From Pollenia angustigena (taxonomy: Eukaryota; Arthropoda; Insecta; Diptera; Polleniidae), in assembly GCA_930367215.1 (NCBI GenBank), contig OV884057.1, forward strand, positions 260,046,339 to 260,110,338: 64,000 bases of DNA. The letters are read 5' to 3'. The notes below the pieces were generated by a model. That model made no database searches. It saw only the letters and a list, made by a program, of their open reading frames with translations, and was not told where the DNA came from. Position numbers and translations under genes: made by a program. Positions 22,076-34,636 of the stretch are shown in pieces (the first letter of the stretch is position 1; each line of letters begins with the position of its first letter).

Positions 22076-23962
22076 AGCGAGTCGTGGCTATGCAGAGAAT
22101 GGAGTTTTTGAAGAATGGCTTAAATATGACAAAACTGAACGGAACAATGGCATTTTTTATTATATTAGTGGAAAATTCAATATGTCTGATGTTTCTGATG
22201 AATCTCTAAAACAACTCAAAATGAAAATATCAAGCCTTTCAGCAAAATTCAGTCACAAGTGGACTTCTTTGAAGCATAACAAAGAAAGGTTTATAATCAA
22301 ACATCAAGAATGGTTAGAGGGATTCGAAATCGAAATAAAGATGTGTTCTAACCATCCGTGCAGATACCAGAAAATCATTTGAAGACTCATCAACGAAAAC
22401 GAAGAGACGGAGAGTAGAACATCTTTTGGAAGGGCGAACTGCAAGTGAGCTTCTTACCGCTGCTGAGTTAGCTACTCGAAAAGAAGGGCATCGAAGTGTT
22501 GCTAAACAGATCCATAACGTCGCGGTGAGTGAAACTAGAGAAAAGAATAATTGTTCTAAGCAAAGTCGGCAGTTAACTCCAGACGAAGCTTTAGCTTATT
22601 ATGTGGACTCGAAATCAACTTCTCACTCATATAAACAAGCAAGAAAGTGGTCAATAGAAGTAGGACATCAAGTGTCTCCATCGTTTTATAAAAAAATAAA
22701 ACGGCTGAACGATTAGTTAAAGTTCAGACGGAAGTCATTAGAAGTCTGTTACTTCGTTCATATTATCCGTTGGTAAGCAAATGAGGCTGTGATGGGAGTT
22801 CGGGGCATAGCACGTATAAGCAGAAATTTGAAAACACTAACGCTACATATGAATTTTTGTTCGTATACTCATTTGTCCCTTTGAGACTGCTTGATGGCGA
22901 AACTGTGATTTGGCAAAATCCAAGACCTCCTTTTTCTTTATATTGCCGTCCTATTAAGTTTATTTTTGCCAAGGAGACAAAAGAGTTTACGAAAGAAGAA
23001 ACTTCTAAAATTTTAGATGAAGTGAGTAAACTTCTTCCAACATTATGTAACGTTGCTGGATCTCAAATCTCTGTTTAACACGATTTGTTGTTAACAATGA
23101 CTGATGTCAAAGTATGCAATACCTTAACAGACACCAGTTCAACACAGAAGTGTTATATTTGCGGTGCCACCCAGTCTACTATGAACGAGGAGTTAAAAAA
23201 ATATCCCATTAACGAAGAACGCCTTGCATTTGGTTTATCTACTTTACATGCATGGATCCGTACGTTTGAATGTTTGCTTCACATCAGCTATCGCTTAGAA
23301 ATAAAAAAAAAGTGGCAAGTCAAGGGAGATAACGACAAAGCTATTATGAAGCAACGCTAACAAGAAATACAAAAAGTGTTTAAAGATCGTATGGGTCTCC
23401 TTGTAGATAAACCAAAACCTGGGTATGGTAACACAAACGATGGAAACACAGCACGTAGATTTTTTCCCAAAGCTGAATTGAGCACCGAAATTACAGGATT
23501 AGACGTAAACGTTATTCGTAGATATCATGTAATTTTAAGAACTTTGTCATAGGGATATGACATAAATTATATTGAATTCGAAAAGTTTTGTGTTGATACT
23601 AGAAAATTATACTTGATCTGTATTCTTGGTATTCCATGTCCGTTACTGTGCATACAATTCTTGTACACAGCGCGGAAGCTATGAAGTCTTTTCTTGGACA
23701 ACTCTCCGAAGAAGCCCAGGCGGCAAGAAATAAAGACTGTCGTTGATTCCGTGAACGGCATACTAGGAAGCGGTCACGTATTGCCACAAAAAAATTTACT
23801 TCTTTGCCATTGGAGGTTCTGCAGTTGAATATCCCACCTGCATTTCCATCCGAAAGAACATCAGTAAGTCATCATCACAAATTAAAAAAATTAAAGGATT
23901 ATTTACTCTCTGAATATTCTACTGAATGGTAGAGTGTTGACGACTCATCTGGTGGTGATTAG
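22076..23962 (+). pseudogene. Transib (RAG1-like) transposase, degenerate
   Basis: Frame-hopping translation shows the family blocks in order. First is an N-terminal region including TKRRRVEHLLEGRTASELL and PDEALAYYVDSKSTSHSYKQ. GCDGSSGHSTYKQKFENT follows, with the likely first catalytic Asp codon at 22791-22793, equivalent to the RAG1 DG motif. Then come NPRPPFSLYCRPIKFIFAKE (compare the RAG1 CCKPL block), a zinc-type pair KCYICGAT (Cys codons 23151 and 23160), LHAWIRTFECLLHISYRLEI, NTNDGNTARRFF, and LSEEAQAARNKD with the likely catalytic Glu at 23708-23713. The second catalytic Asp is not assigned with confidence. In-frame stops lie at 22382 region, 23076, 23358, 23550 and 23735 region, with frameshifts near 22380, 22700 and 23610. 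The protein would cut DNA by a hairpin mechanism and act in the nucleus. Dead as it stands. Confidence 0.9.
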
Positions 23963-24524
23963 TAGGTTTAAGTATTTTTTTATTATAACTATTATTCTTA
24001 TTTTATTGTGTTAATATATAAGGTATTTAATATTATATTTCTTTGACTTATACACCTTGTTATTGTTAATAATTGATAAACAGAAACTTGTATTGTACTA
24101 ATTTATTTAAAAAGAAATTATAATTTGTAAGTTAATAAATGTGGGTACACTATCATTATGATTTTTATTTTTTTCTATAAATTTCTTTGTAAACAAACAT
24201 ACGTCTACTTGTATCTAATTAAAGACCAATTAGCGAGAATAGTGAACAAATGAGACACAGGAGTAAACCACTTCCGTCATGCAGCTACATTAGGGTGGGT
24301 CGATATAGCAATCGATACTACCTATTATTATTAAAAAAAATTAAATCAGCCGATTTAAGTCTAGAAAAAGGCAAAACATTTTTATTTGGGCGCCTTTATT
24401 TTTAAGGATTTTTTAATAGGTAATTAGTAACAGTACATATTTTCAACTTTTTTTTCTTTAAATAGCTTGGGATACCTGGAATTCATAAATATACATAATA
24501 AACAATTGAAATAAGTGAAGAAAT

Positions 24525-24563
24525 AATATTGTCCCGCTAGCTTGTACTAGCCGACACACTGTG
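24525..24563 (-). repeat. Transib right terminal inverted repeat
   Basis: Read on the minus strand it starts CACAGTG (24563-24557), has a 15-nt spacer, then GCTAGCGGGACAATATT, equal in spacing to the left end. The spacer itself is only partly alike between ends. Confidence 0.9.
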
Positions 24564-24568
24564 CAATG

Positions 24569-26325
24569 GTGGAAGCCCTGTTTTTCTTACCTGACGTGCA
24601 TTCCGTGGAATTCACATATGGCCACGTAAATCCACTCAATGTGCAATATAATAAAATAACACATTATAAGAGTACTGCAATCGAAACAAATTAAAAACTT
24701 TTTTCCCTTTCATCCTCAGAAAATGGTTCCTACATTATTTATTTTTTCACCTTTAATTCTTCCATATTTTGAAATAATTCATGTTAATATCGCATTTAGT
24801 TTTTTTACGAAAAAAAAACTTTGAAACAACTGGCACATTTAATTCATTTAATTAATGACAAGAGGTAAAAAATTATTAAGCATACTAAATACATATTGGC
24901 AAAAACAAACAAACAAATATTTAACTGTCATTAGCAACAGACATTTGAATACCATTCATATGTATAATACTCGTACATATAAAATATTTATTACTTTGTA
25001 AAAAAAAAATAAAAATAAATAAACATGTAGTCATATCCGTTAACACGTGTTTTGCTATAAAACAATTTTTGTTTTATTGAATGTTTCCATGAAATTCGTA
25101 TCAAAAATCGCAATAGTGGCTTAAATTAAGAATTTGTCAGAATAAATTTATTATCTAAGTTTCGTACATAGCGATAAGTGTTGGTAAAAAGGAGTATATT
25201 TATTGTGTTAAAAATAATCGTATTGATTTTATTATCCTGTGATATATAATTTCTTAGTACTAACTGATTAGGATAACAAGTCATCTAATAATCATGATTA
25301 CATTTATTTAGAAAAGGGCTTGAACAAAAATACAAAGTGTTCAGGAGACATAAAAACTAAATATCTCTGAAACCATTTGACTTTTTGAAGCAGCGTTTTT
25401 TCTAAAATTGTAATTATCTATTTACATATTTTATAATAGTCAAAACAAAAATTATGTTATAAATAATTTGAAGAAGAAAATGGATATTACAGTTTCTGAA
25501 GGACAGCCCTTTTCGAATTTTTTTTAGAATTTTCATGGTTTTAGTAGCAAAATGGTGTTTAAGTCCCAATCCATATTATGAAACATTTGCTGCGAAACAT
25601 TTGAGTTTGTTGATGAAAGAGGAAAGGCGAATGGAAAAGTGTTATTTGTTTATGTTACAAGCAGTTTTTGGAAATTTGTTGTTGAAAGAAAGAGAGAAGG
25701 CATAGAAAATGACTCGAACAACATTTTTGTTCTATGGACACGAATGCAATTTCAAAAGAGAATTGAAGAAAGTTTTTGCAGCAAATGTTTCATAATATGG
25801 ATGAGGACCCAGTGTATCTAATTTATTGAAACACACAAATATTCAAATAATCTAAAACGTTTAAGATTTATTTAGAACTCCAAAATTTAAATAAAGTCAA
25901 ACAAAATTTTCAACGAAAGCTTTTTATTATAAAGGAACAGTAAGAACATTGCGGTTCGTATTTATCTGCTTATTAAGATAATAAATTAGGAAACACATGC
26001 ATTCATAAAAAAAAAAAACGAAAATAATACAACAGGATAAACATATGAATTATAAATCTTCTTCTTTCTACATGTACCTGTCGGTACATGTCGGTTGGGC
26101 ATTGCAGAATATCTTCATTAACATTTTTAAATTCGGAAATTCGGAATATGACTATCCTCCGTGAAGATAAGCAAAAATCATTTTATTATTTTAATTTTTC
26201 GCCTGAAACGGTGTTCACTACTCAGTTTTATTTTGAATAATGGCAAAATCGAAAATAGTTTATGGTAACAGATTGTCCACATAATCAAAACAAACCTGTC
26301 TCTGTAAAAATTTTAAATGCAAATG
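24569..26325. other. No gene visible
   Basis: AT-rich sequence. The short open frame 25639-25821 shows no motif and there is no splice context that I trust. Confidence 0.45.
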
Positions 26326-26329
26326 CATC

Positions 26330-26465
26330 GTTAGTTCGACTCAGAAAGTGATTTTAAGTTGATCGGTGTACTTTAAGGTGGGTTTAGGACCAATATTTTA
26401 AGGCGTTACACACATCAGCGCAAATGCATAATACCCTCTCCACTATTGTGGTGTGGGTATAAATA
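26330..26465. repeat. Dispersed repeat end (GGGTATAAA type)
   Basis: Contains GTTCGACTCAGAAAGTGATT, a GATCGGTGTACTTTAAGGTGGG motif and an ACCCTCTCCAC..GTGGGTATAAA end. The layout resembles the ends at 17880 and 44648 but the sequence differs. Class unknown. Confidence 0.45.
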
Positions 26466-26734
26466 TTCTAAATAAATATGTTGATGAGCATTTTGCGAAA
26501 TTCATTTAAAAAAAACCCACTTGTTTTTCGCCGCTATGGGAGGGGTATTGCCTTTCATTCTCACCGTATATTGGTCTACATGTGTACCTCCAAAAACAGC
26601 AAAAAACTCAATTTCCAAAAATTTGTACCTGAGCCCATTTCAACTCTTTAACAATTTATTTTTCGATTTATCAACCTGTCCAAAAAATTTTTATTTTGTA
26701 TCTTCATGGGCGTTCAAGCATAATTTAAAGCTTA

Positions 26735-27842
26735 TACACTCACAATATTCTGTACGTAAAATGTACTGAAATTGTTATATAAAATAAATGAAACTTCAAT
26801 TAAAAACCGGTCTACTTATTTTTCATTTATTTTTAACAAAAAGTTCATTTAATTTTTACTGCCAAAATTCAACACCATATTCCGTAAAAACAATTAAATA
26901 TTCAGTTATATTGTAAAATTTTACTGTCAAAAATTCAACACCATATTCAGTAAAAACAATTAAATATTCAGTTATTTTTTAAAATTTTACTGTCAAAAAA
27001 TTTACGCCATATTCAGTAAAAACAATAAAATATTCAGTTATTTGATTAAATTTTCGTTTACTCCACAAAAGAGCCGAATTTCTAAAAAATACCAGACAGA
27101 CACCTGTCCGCTTGTTTTTCTTATAAGCGAGAGAGGGAGAATATTATTTTTTACTTACCCTGATACACGCGTTTGTTTTACTTTTGTTGTACTGACCACG
27201 TTGTTTACAGAAGAACTCTCAATTATAAGACACCAGCAGCGTGACCGATATGGCTTCGCAATTATTTTACTTTTAAAATTTGATGTATTTAACTAAATTA
27301 TATTAACAAATAGAAAATGGGTATTGCTTACACAAAACAAGCAATTAATTTTCTATAAATAAGTAAAAATTAATTTTTGGTAGTCCAATTATATAAAATA
27401 ACTGAATATTTAATTGTTTTTACTGAATATGGTGTTGAATTTTTGACAGTAAAATTTTATAAAATAACTGCATATTTATTTGATTTTACGGAATATGTAG
27501 TTAATTTTTTTACAATTAATTTATATAAGATAAGTGAAAATTCATTTGGTTTTACGGAATTCGTGGTTGAATTTTTGACAGTAAAAATTAAATGAACTTT
27601 TCGTTGCTTTAAATTACATTTTTATTTAATTTAACATAAAGAAGAATTTAACTCAATCAACGGACAATATTAACTGCAACTGAAAATCCGTATTAATATG
27701 CAATTAGTTTTTTGAAAAACTGTTAGAATCAGTTAAAAATAAATTTGCTTGGAATTTTAAATGTTTATTTATTTAAAAATGACTGAACGGAATATTTCTT
27801 AAATAAACTACAGTCCGTTACTGTAATAATATTGTGGATGTA
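26735..27842. mobile_element. 1.1-kb palindromic MITE (CACTC family), copy A
   Basis: The element 26737-27840 starts CACTCACAATATTCTG and ends AATAATATTGTGGATG, flanked by TA (26735-26736, 27841-27842). The inner left side (26850-27056) has three roughly 70-bp tandem units containing ATTCAACACCATATTC and CAGTAAAAACAAT. The inner right side (27376-27598) carries the same units inverted. The open frames on the right arm are by-products of these repeats. Copy B is at 58103-59057. Confidence 0.82.
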
Positions 27843-28197
27843 GGGTCAAATATTTTTGAGCTTCTTTTTAGATATTTCGGAAGAGGTTAAGAGGTCGCAC
27901 AAGTCAAATGTTTGCTAAAAATCTGGTTTGCCGTTGCATTTTTGAGTTTTCTTGACAACTTTGTCAATAAACCTGATTTTCTTAACTTTTTTAAAAGAAG
28001 AAAAATGTTCAAGCCTTTTATTTGTGGAAATGAATTTGCTCATTTAGGAAAACTACATTAAAATTTTTCGTATTTTTCCATAAATTTTGTAAATAATGAA
28101 AAAAAAAAAACTAACGAAGCAGTTTGAATGAAATAAATGAAAACAAACAATTTTTAAATTTTCTCTTACCGTTCCTGAGATATACCGGTTTTCAGCT

Positions 28198-28480
28198 TTG
28201 ATCCCATTTTATGATATTATTATAAGCTGTTTGTCAGTTTACCACTCATACCCAAGGTTAGGTAAGCCAGTGACCAGAGTCAGCCAGTATCCACCAGATT
28301 ATTCGCCAGACATCACTGCAGCCTCGAACCAACCCGACTCCTTGCAAAACAGAGAAATCGATTTCAGTCGTACACTTGATACAGCGGCCAAACATGGCAA
28401 TTCCGGCCTCCCAAAATGCCTAATCCTAATAGCCCCGAGACCATGGCACACGCCGTTTTCTCCTCCTCCTCATCATGAGT
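28198..28480 (+). other. GC-richer open stretch of unknown nature
   Basis: About 95 open codons with mixed composition (for example KPVTRVSQYPPDYSPD and SGLPKCLILIAPRPW) stand out from the AT-rich surroundings. They lead directly into a SINE at 28481. It may be a fragment of an unrecognised element or the left part of a longer composite SINE. No domain recognised. Confidence 0.3.
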
Positions 28481-28612
28481 GCCCAGGAAAGCTAGCTGGT
28501 AGTAAGCCATTCTATCAGTGCCGAGGCTGCGGGTTCGATTTCCGTCAGAAACTCTGCTCTCCTGCAGATAAGCGTAGTGCTTTGCGGGATTGTTTAAGGG
28601 GGAAAATAATTA
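28481..28612 (+). mobile_element. tRNA-derived SINE, copy 1
   Basis: Related to copies at 34637 and 41348. Box A-like AAGCTAGCTGGTAG, box B GGGTTCGATTTCC (28531-28543), then a shared tail CTCTCCTGCAGATAAGCGTAG. The poly-A end is degraded. Box B departs by one base from the other copies. Confidence 0.75.
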
Positions 28613-28683
28613 AAATTTCATTGTTTATGGACAGTTCCAGCGAAAAGTAATTTAAATTGTTTATCAAAAAATTGTATATGTAC

Positions 28684-31040
28684 TAGGGTGGTCGTTAATT
28701 GTATGGATCAAATTTTTTTTCTATTTTTCCATGCTCTAACCCCCCAATTCGGTGGGTATTGATATAAAAACAACTCAAAAAATTTTTTAGGACGACCGGA
28801 GAAGGCTAAGCTGTCCCTCAGCCCGCCAAAGTTTCAGAAAAATCGTAAAGTCCCACTTGTATGACTTATATTTAGGAAAATATTAATTTTACATAAAAAT
28901 CGTTTTCTAAGAAGTTGTTGTTAGTAAAGTTTTCAACAACTTTTGCCTTAACAAGTTTTCTCTAAAACTCATATTGAACATAACCTAATTAAAGTAAACA
29001 GCAGCATTGATGCGAATATTTTCGTTAGAACTGTTTTTTCTTACACACGTCAATTCAGCTTTAATATTTGTGTTTGTGTGCGTTTCCTTAAAAAAAAAAA
29101 TAGTCAAACGCATATCATTTGTTTCTAACGTACCACGGTTGATAAAGTTGGTGCAATTGTACTTTTTTGTTACAATTCAAAGCCAAAGGTACCCTAGGGT
29201 GACCGTTAAAATCAAATATTGGATTTATTTAGGTCTCACTCGCCAATTTGGTGGGTATTGATAACAAAACAACTCAAAAAATTTTTTAGGACGATCGGCG
29301 AAGGCTAAGCCGTCCCTCGAGCCCACCAAAGTTTGAGAAAAATTATAATTTTACATGAAATCTGACTTTTATGTTTAATAACTTAGAAAATATTAAATTT
29401 GTAGAAAATTTGTTAACAAGTTTTTCTTTATCTCTTATTAAACAAAATAAACTCAAAATATCGAATAAGCGACTTAAAAATCTACTTTTTAATTCATTAA
29501 AGAAACGCCTTTCCTATGAATTAGTTTTGTTGAAAAACATTTTTATTATGTATTTAAAAAAAAACCCCGATCAGCCGGACAACTGCCGTTTTACCCTAAT
29601 TCGGGTACGCTGAATTCAGTGGTGCTTACCGTTTTTTAGGTTAGCTCTTGTTTTCAAAATTTCGAAAACGGAGGAGGAGCGTAACTCAAAAACGAAATTC
29701 CACAATAATATTACCTTTAACAATTGCTATAGGTTTTTCTAATATGCGTAGTCGTTTTAGAAACCAAATTTTTTTTGGCAATGGGGTTAAAACAAATTAG
29801 GTGAGGTTGGTCATACATTTGACCCAACTAAGGGCAATCTTGGCGCTGCAGTGGCCAAATTTAAGAATTATATTAAACCGGCATATTTGTATGGGAGCCC
29901 CCTTAAAGGGTGGAGATTTAAGGCAAGTATGTTTTAAGAAAATGTTAAGCACAAAAAACTAATGAAGGTCCGTCATATATTTAATCCTCCTTGGGGCGAT
30001 TCCTTGGCAGTTCTGGGGCTTTTTCTTCAATATATTTATAGTCTGTGTTGACAATTTTATATGAGAGCCCCCTTAAAGAATAAAGAAAGCGTTCAGGTAT
30101 GTTACAGGGATGATAAATGAGAAAATCAATATCGTACTTACGAACTTCTAAAATCGTACTTTTTCGACCCCAATATTAATAAATAATTTTTTTTATAAAA
30201 GAAAAAGACTTTTGTTTCGGTTACACTTGAAACCATTGGTACATACGGTCTATTTCGTTCCTTTGTTTTGGCATGAAGGTTTATATGCTGCCGCTGATAC
30301 TTGATTTAGAATGTGGCATATGCAATCGTCCAATGATCAAGTGCAAAAATCTATTCACAATAGCGAAGTTTAGTGTTTGGTGCAAATGGTCTTGCAAAGA
30401 GCAAGTGCAAAATATCATAGCTGTTTTGTTAAATCCTTAAGATTTCATAACAACGCTACGAAATTTTGCATTTGCACTTTGGCAAAACCATTTGCACCAA
30501 ACACTGAAATCCGTTTATATTCATTGGACAGTAAATACGAGATCCATTTTATATCAAATAACAATAGGTTTGAAAAATTTGGAAATAGTACCAAATGAGT
30601 CACGGGGCTACCACCGTACTTTTTGGCTTTGAATTGTATCAAAAAGTACAATTGTACCAACTTTATCAACCGTGGTACGTTAGAAACAAATGATATGCGT
30701 TTGACTATTTTTTTTTTAAGCAAACGCACACAAACACAAATATTAAAGCTGAATTGACTTGTATAAGAAAAAACAGTTCTAAAGAAAAAATTCGCATCAA
30801 TGCTGCTGTTTACTTTTTATTTTAATTAATTTTTGTTCAATATGAGTTTTAGAGAAAACTTGTTAAGGCAAAAGTGGTTGGAAACTTTACAAACAACAAC
30901 TTCATAGAAAACGATTTTTATGTAAAATTAATATTTTCCTAAATATAAGTCCTACAAGCAGGACTTTACGATTTTTCTCAAACTTTGGCGGGCTTGAGGG
31001 ACGGCTTAGCCTTCGCCGATCGTCCTTTAAACGAGTAAAG
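28684..31040. repeat. Large inverted-repeat region, arms about 430 bp
   Basis: The left arm (about 28770-29190) and the inverted right arm (about 30605-31035) share CAAACGCATATCATTTG, TAAAATTAATATTTTCC and a GGCGAAGGCTAAGC-type motif. A second partial copy starts at 29197 (CTAGGGTGACCGTTAA; compare CTAGGGTGGTCGTTAA at 28684), so at least two elements of the family are nested. No transposase found. The loop (29640-30360) holds GGGAGCCCCCTTAAAG motifs twice and no gene. Confidence 0.65.
30374..30512. mobile_element. Short foldback element, about 138 bp
   Basis: Ends AGTGTTTGGTGCAAATGGT and the exact complement ACCATTTGCACCAAACACT flank inner GAGCAAGTGCAAAATAT / ATTTTGCATTTGCAC arms. The inner arms resemble those in the unit at 5607-6016. 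It lies within the loop of the larger inverted repeat. Confidence 0.65.
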
Positions 31041-31682
31041 ATTTTAAAATTCGATAGCTTGGAAAATAAATCTATATAAGTCCAAAGTTTACTAATAAAG
31101 GTTTTATACAAAACGTCTTGCTCAATTCGCAGTCTGATTCAGTTTTGTAATGCAAGTCAATATCCACTTTTGTTGTTTTAACGTCACTCTAGTGCATATG
31201 TTTGCTTATATCTGCAAATCCTTAGCGTCGCTTGTTGTAATTTTTATAACCATTGTTACAAATTTGACTTGTTCATTTTAATCTTTACATTCTGTGGTAG
31301 AAATATCACGACACGTCAAAATGGAAATGTCTATATGAATCATAGTTGTAAGATGTAAATTAAATATTGATTTTAAACTTAAAATAAAAACAATCTATCA
31401 AAGTTATTTTTGGGAATATAAAATTCAAGGCCCATTGAAAAGGTCTGCGCAAGAAACCTGATGATCATTGTTTTCGTTCTTTTGAGCTTTCAAAAGTTGT
31501 TTACATACACGTTTTTTCCGTTTGCTTTGTATATGTGGTAGTAAGTTTTTGACAGCTTAAAAGAAAAAGTTTTTTGGTTTTGTACAAGTAAGCAGACCTG
31601 ATAGATGGGCCTTGATAAAATTTATAATTATTCAGATTTCTTATGACGTGCTAAATTATCAACTTTTATTTTCGAAAATACA

Positions 31683-31765
31683 CTGAACTTTATTGTTAAG
31701 GGGAAGCTAGTTTCTATAAACATTTTACTGGTCGCTTAGGCCAGATCATCAAGAAATTTTTTTCC
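31683..31765 (-). repeat. Dispersed repeat end with hammerhead-like core (copy 2)
   Basis: The minus strand reads TTGATGATCTGGCC..GACCAGT followed by AAAA, so two core positions differ from the ribozyme consensus (C to T, G to A). An inverted partner of the same repeat flanks the MITE at 31901: GGAAAC..CAAAGATTTTAG on one side and GATCAT on the other. Confidence 0.45.
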
Positions 31766-31898
31766 AAAAATTTGAGGAAAGCTTTTAGCTCTTATATCGT
31801 TACAAGTAAGAATTTAAATGTTTATGGTTCTTCATCGCTTTAAAGTTTTGTTTGTATAATATTTTTAGCTTTTCTAAAATCTTTGTGGAAAGGTTTCC

Positions 31899-33179
31899 TA
31901 CACGCAAAGAAAAAACATTGATGTGGTAAACATATTATAAGAGCAACATATTATGATAAGACTCATGATTGTAGTTACCATATTAAGATTATTATTGAAT
32001 CATATTATGACTACATATACTCGTAATTTTACATCATAATATTTTTCCCTTAATCATATTATTATTCTGTTAATTATACTAAGTTAAGAACTAATCATAT
32101 TATCGGCATGTTAATCATAATAAGCTAAGAAGTAATCATACTATTATCATGTTAATCATAATAAATTTAGAAGCAATCATATTATGATACATTTCATAAC
32201 TGTCATAAAAATATATAATAAATTAAATTTTTTTTCGTCGATTTTTCATTGTGGCTTTTTACAATTTTTCTTAATGTAAATCAAATAGCGGTATTCAATA
32301 TTAGGCTTGCAAAAGATCAAATGCAAAATCTGTGGTTTTCATGGGCAACCGCGTATGTCCATTTTTCCGATTTTGGGATGTTGATGCCATATTACTTAAT
32401 TAAAAACGCTCTTTACATGTTTCTAAAAATTTTTGAAAAAAAATGGATCAATTCTGATTTTTTAACGTAATGACAAAGTTTAAAAGTGCAATACTTATAG
32501 TATATAGTTGGATCTATAATGGGTTTTCGGCTCTCCTGAAAAATTTGTTTTAAGACATACGCGGTTGCCCATGAAAACCACAGAAATATCGTAACACTTT
32601 TATAAATTATAACGAAATCTCTGTGTGTTTTGTTGTTGGATTTTAAAAAAAAAAATTACGATATTTTGCATTTGCACTATTAAATCACTAATACTGAATG
32701 AACTCCGCTAATATTTTAATTTTTTAATTTCTTTAAACTTATTTTTTTTTATGGGAATTTATCTTTTAATAGTTTAACCACTCACTTATTAAATAAACGA
32801 CACAACTGATTCAAAACTATTTTACAAATGGCGCTAACATATTATTATTAGAGAAAAAAAAGTTTGATTGCATCTTAAGCATTATATGATACAAGTATAG
32901 AAAGTTATCATGTTATGGCTATTAGATATCATGATATGGTTGTGAGTAATATAATTTGTTCTTAAAGTTATCATAATTAGTTGTTGGAAAAATAATTATT
33001 TTTCGGTCAACAATACTAAAATGTTTAATTGCAATAAACATTGATATGTTTACAGTAAATATAATATTGTTGATATTAAATGAAAATAACATTATTTGTG
33101 TATGACAACAATATATTCTTACATTAAACATAGTGTTGTTGCCGTAACTATGCCCAACCATATTTTTTCTCTGCGTGTA
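31899..33179. mobile_element. 1.27-kb TA-type MITE, second copy
   Basis: The element 31901-33177 has CACGCAAAG / CACGCAGAG ends and TA duplications (31899-31900, 33178-33179). It matches 5213-6485 along its whole length, including the nested GCGG...CCGC unit (about 32288-32708). It appears inserted into an inverted copy of the hammerhead-ended repeat. No coding capacity. Confidence 0.88.
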
Positions 33180-34636
33180 ATGATCTTAGTAAAACCAATG
33201 TTAATTTTACAATTTTTATTGAAACACTTATCTTAATAAGTTTTCTTATATATTCATTTACGTTTAAATAAAATTTGTTATAAATAAAAATTAAACTAAT
33301 TGGATTTACAGAAAAGTTCTATAAATCTTTTATATTTAATTTTCTTAAGCAGAATACTATTCAAATAATTTCATATTCAAAGTAAGAAACATTTAATTTT
33401 AGTTTTAAAATTGGCCAAATTGGAAAAAAATAAGATTATGGAAAAAAAAAAATTATATACAAAAATTTATACAAACATTTTTTTTTTTTTAATTTTTTCT
33501 TGAAAAATGAGAAAGAGCTCCCTTTTAAAAAACAAATATTAAAAGTAAAATTTTATAAGCAAAATATAAAAACTGGGAAAATGGGTAACGAAGAGGCGAT
33601 AAGTCCAGTATCGGTCTTAGCCAACTAAATGTGTTATTGCATCAAACAGATTAACCAACTAAACAAATTATAACGCTTGGGAAAAGCGAAAGGAAAATAT
33701 AAATTTTAATAAACTAAATTGAATAAGTTAAATAAGTATTTTTTATGAAGCTAACAATTTATTCAATATAAAATCTAATATTATTTTATTCAAGGAGCTT
33801 TGAAGTCCTCGTTCATATTATGACACATTTCTCTTTCATCTGTATTTTTCTTCCTCTCAATAAGATATTCACAAGAAGTGCTCGTACAGAAAACAAAGTA
33901 CACTTTTATATTCGTCTTTCACCTTTAACCAACAAACTCAAATATTTCGCAGCCTGCCACCCCTATCTTGTAAGACGCTGCCGAGATCGATGTCAATTTT
34001 AATTGCTGGCACAGCAGGTCAACAACAACCTGACAACAACAACAATTTGACGTTTATTTAGTATTTACTAAGAATTGTGTGTCGATGTCGGATTTTCAAT
34101 AATCTGAAAGAAATAATATCAGTTCTAAATATTTTTTTCTCTAAAGTTTGTGTGTTTGTTTTGTTAATAAATTTAATTAAATAAGTTGTTTTTGCCAAAA
34201 ATTTAAGTATTCATCCTTGATAAACTAAGTGTTACTCCACAGTGGGCATTTGGCAGAAGTCTATAATGTGAAATTCTGATACACACATACATACATATTT
34301 TAAACACATTTGTTTGGTAAACTTTTGGTGAATTAATTTTTGAGTTACATTTAGACAACTATGAATTTTTAAATTTGACTTTTTTATGTTCTTTTTACTT
34401 TCAATTGAATCATTGCAAAATCTCCTGCCTATTCAAATAGAGCCCATTCTACTCAACGTCGACTTAAAAGGACCTAAAAATATCAACTGACTGTCAATAG
34501 TAATTGATTGTTATCAAGGTGGATTGAATAAGCACAGCTATTGCGCCTATGTGTCGACTTCGACTTTCACAGTAGGGGTGAATGTTTCATAATGGTAAAA
34601 ACAAGTACTTTATGTTAAAATAAAAACTATCAATAT
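33180..34636. other. No gene visible
   Basis: AT-rich sequence with A- and T-runs. 33820-34002 is open but shows no motif. Confidence 0.45.

Larger units (their letters stand above)
21556..24568 (+). mobile_element. Complete Transib transposon with RSS-like CACAGTG termini
   Basis: The element 21561-24563 (3003 bp) is flanked by the perfect 5-bp duplication CAATG (21556-21560 and 24564-24568). Both ends start with CACAGTG, followed after exactly 15 nt by GCTAGCGGGACAATATT (17 identical bases). Transib elements are known for 5-bp duplications and CAC-initial ends, and for a transposase homologous to RAG1, whose recombination signals begin CACAGTG. The interior encodes a RAG1-like transposase pseudogene in plus orientation. 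The left 500 bp and right 600 bp are noncoding. Because the transposase is disrupted, the copy is at best mobilisable in trans. Confidence 0.93.

Noticed and set aside
27377..27595. Open frame with repeated YKIT..TEYGVEF segments (also 58594-58776)
   Set aside because: It is produced by the tandem units in the MITE arm and shows no sign of selection as protein.
28198..28650. 150-codon open frame as a host gene
   Set aside because: Its last third is the SINE at 28481 read through as protein. The remainder has no recognised domain or splice signals.
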